A DNA stretch of 7,920 nt, taken from a candidate division TA06 bacterium DG_78 (GTDB lineage: Bacteria > Hydrothermota > Tepidihabitantia > SM23-42). The notes under the pieces were generated by a model, which was not told the DNA's origin, ran no database searches, and saw nothing but the letters and a program-made list of their open reading frames with translations. Positions 6,196 through 7,920 of this stretch are shown here, piece after piece. Position 1 is the stretch's first letter. Every line of letters begins with the position of its first letter. Made by a program: the position numbers and the translations under genes. Location: assembly GCA_001303225.1 (NCBI GenBank), contig LJNI01000108.1:1-7920 (forward strand), given 5' to 3'.

Positions 6196-7920
6196 TCAAC
6201 AAACATGCCTGCGCCACAATTCAAAGCTCAACCACCACGATACATCATCTGCATAATCATATTCACCATGAAAGAATTTATCAATTATTGTATCAATTTT
6301 CTCAATATTATATGGAGCATAAGAACGTGTTGACTTCGAAGACACTATATCTCTGATAAACGTTTCGAGCTTCTTAAGAATCTCTATCTGTACACTATCG
6401 TGATACGATACGCCAAATAACTGCTGTAATTCTTTCACCAGTCTGATAAGTACTGGATGAAACATTACAAATGGATAGGTTACAGTATTTTTAACCAGTG
6501 GATACTTCGTGAGAATATGTTTTCTTTTTTTAATATAAGCTTTGGAAAAATGCCCGTTCTTTCGCAGTTGTAATGGACTCTGCAGTACAGCAGTGAGAAA
6601 ACTCGGCTGGGCAAATGGCATGTAATTGAGAACTACGTGATCTAGTCGGGAAACCTCAGGACCGAAGAGATTAGAAAGACGAGTATTGATTGCTATAAGG
6701 TCAAGAATATTCTCGGCACTGTGAATCCAATCTTTTTTAGGAAATTTCTGCCACAATGCACTAATATCTTCTACTAATCCTGTATGCATTATCTGTGACA
6801 CGTCGGAATTGAAGATATCTGCACGTGGCGACCTGAGATACGGTGCAATTTTTTGTGCAGAACCTGATAATAAGGCATTTTTACCGCTCATGAGTAATCG
6901 ATTGAAATAGGTACGACGCATGATTTCGCCAAATGCGCCATCGATAACAATGTTTTTTGATCCATACATCTGATTATAAGAACCGAGACGAATTGCATCG
7001 GTCGCAGGTGAAACGCACTGCGTATGAATCACAAAAATACGCATACGTTGAACAATCGATGATTCTTCAGGAATTTCTTCATCAAGATGAATATATGGTA
7101 AACGTAAATCATTTACAATACGATGAGCAACTGCTACATCTGGATGGTGTCGTTCTCCAAAAATGCATACTTTCCACAGTTCACGTGGCACAGAGAGTAG
7201 TATTGATAATAATACCCGAGAGTCGACACCTCCTGAGAGGCAGGTAATTATTGTATAACCAGCACGCACAGGGAAAGTAGTCAACGAAGAAATAACCGTA
7301 TCTAACGATTGGTTTATGTGTGGAAGGTGTATGCGATCTGGTCGGTGGATCGCATAGTGATCTTCACTCATTTCGAGCCGTGCACCAGGACCTAAACGCT
7401 CAACAGGTCGCACAATACTCTTATGTGAAAACTGATTGAAAGCAAGCCACCGTGAACCGAAGCGTGAGAAATCGATTGAACACGAAAGACCGAAGCGAGC
7501 AAGCCAGTCAAATCGAGTTGAAAAAATGATATGCTGTTTATGCTTTGCAATGTATACATCACGAATACCTCGTGAGTCAACATAGCCCATCATTCTATTT
7601 TTGTTCCAGACCAGTGCAACAAAATGGCCCTCGATAGTATCCAAACATGGCTCGGATTGTTGGAATATTGCATCCCAATCATTTGTTGTTAAAACATGTT
7701 TTTGTTCACCTGTTTCTGGTGATATGCCAATACCGCACACAATCCAGCTCTTGTATGTATTATCTTTATTTCTCATTTTCAATGAGCTTAGGCATGTCTC
7801 TTTTAAACCTCCACACACTATATATGTGTTTTGAGATTGATACGTATAGAGGGAATCAGGAAGGAATTTTTTTACCTTTGATACAACATCTGGAGTAATA
7901 TCAGAACTAACAATACCGAA
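6196..7920 (-). CDS. Asparagine-synthetase-like amide ligase with degenerate glutaminase domain (partial at N-terminus)
   Basis: The frame is open to the right edge, giving 574 residues; the true start lies beyond the window, so residue numbers here count from its first visible codon. A GTG at 7818 would give a start reading MCGG, resembling the MCGI of AsnB, but coding sequence clearly continues upstream, so it is treated as internal. The N-terminal half is class II glutamine-amidotransferase-like: FGIVSSDI at the edge, EGHFVALVWN (97-106), DSRGIRDVYI (115-124), IIFSTRFDWLARF. The synthetase half has the PP-loop CLSGGVDSR (227-235), IFGERHHPD for substrate/nucleotide contacts, DGAFGEIMRR (327-335) in place of the AsnB GxGADELFGGY loop, GHFSKAYIKK near 456-465 where the family's catalytic Lys usually sits, and the C-terminal WWLSFELW. 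No HRGPD, NGEIYN or SDTE glutaminase motifs are visible. It probably makes an amide by adenylating a carboxylate; the substrate is unknown. True AsnB is unlikely. No terminator follows it. Confidence 0.82.
   Translation of the reverse strand, partial: FGIVSSDITPDVVSKVKKFLPDSLYTYQSQNTYIVCGGLKETCLSSLKMRNKDNTYKSWIVCGIGISPETGEQKHVLTTNDWDAIFQQSEPCLDTIEGHFVALVWNKNRMMGYVDSRGIRDVYIAKHKQHIIFSTRFDWLARFGLSCSIDFSRFGSRWLAFNQFSHKSIVRPVERLGPGARLEMSEDHYAIHRPDRIHLPHINQSLDTVISSLTTFPVRAGYTIITCLSGGVDSRVLLSILLSVPRELWKVCIFGERHHPDVAVAHRIVNDLRLPYIHLDEEIPEESSIVQRMRIFVIHTQCVSPATDAIRLGSYNQMYGSKNIVIDGAFGEIMRRTYFNRLLMSGKNALLSGSAQKIAPYLRSPRADIFNSDVSQIMHTGLVEDISALWQKFPKKDWIHSAENILDLIAINTRLSNLFGPEVSRLDHVVLNYMPFAQPSFLTAVLQSPLQLRKNGHFSKAYIKKRKHILTKYPLVKNTVTYPFVMFHPVLIRLVKELQQLFGVSYHDSVQIEILKKLETFIRDIVSSKSTRSYAPYNIEKIDTIIDKFFHGEYDYADDVSWWLSFELWRRHVC

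Noticed and set aside
6957..7247. 96-codon plus-strand frame opposite the asparagine-synthetase-like gene
   Set aside because: It is antisense to the conserved PP-loop region, has no recognisable motif, and is explained by the coding constraint of the real gene.
7816..7818. GTG start giving an MCGG N-terminus that mimics the MCGI of AsnB
   Set aside because: The same frame stays open for 34 more codons to the window edge, the upstream residues (FGIVSSDI) look like the real beginning of a class II amidotransferase-like fold, and no Shine-Dalgarno precedes the GTG.

Overview
All genes in this window lie on the minus strand and read right to left: an asparagine-synthetase-like gene cut by the right edge, a 220-bp promoter-bearing gap, ispA (farnesyl/geranylgeranyl diphosphate synthase), dxs (1-deoxy-D-xylulose-5-phosphate synthase), and the first 1074 codons of a very large gene for a SprA/Sov-type outer-membrane translocon, cut by the left edge. 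The two edge genes run off the window, so the SprA frame has no stop here and the asparagine-synthetase-like frame has no visible start. There is no RNA gene, insertion sequence, CRISPR array or prophage signature.

The organism is probably a diderm bacterium of the FCB superphylum or a neighbouring candidate phylum (for example WOR-3/Stahlbacteria, Cloacimonadota, Marinimicrobia or Fibrobacterota). SprA is the pore of the type IX secretion system (T9SS) and is typical of that part of the tree. The DNA is moderately AT-rich, with vegetative-type TTGACA/TATAAT promoters. The exact phylum cannot be fixed from this window. Codon and base use look even across the four genes, with no sign of recent transfer.

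ispA, dxs and sprA form one apparent operon. ispA and dxs are 24 bp apart. The dxs stop and sprA start overlap in an ATGA (3219-3222). Two strong sigma70-like promoters, each with a 16-bp spacer, lie upstream of ispA at 6125-6152 and 5994-6021. Dxs makes DXP, which feeds the MEP pathway to IPP and DMAPP. IspA condenses these to C15/C20 diphosphates for quinones and undecaprenyl phosphate. SprA is the odd partner: a giant outer-membrane secretion channel translated from the tail of an isoprenoid operon.

The asparagine-synthetase-like protein keeps the ATP-pyrophosphatase motif SGGVDS, but the visible part lacks the usual class II glutaminase motifs. It is better read as a specialised amide-forming ligase of unknown substrate than as AsnB. 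The points most worth a second look are the dxs-sprA coupling, this degenerate synthetase, and the promoter region with its Shine-Dalgarno sequence that has no properly placed start codon.
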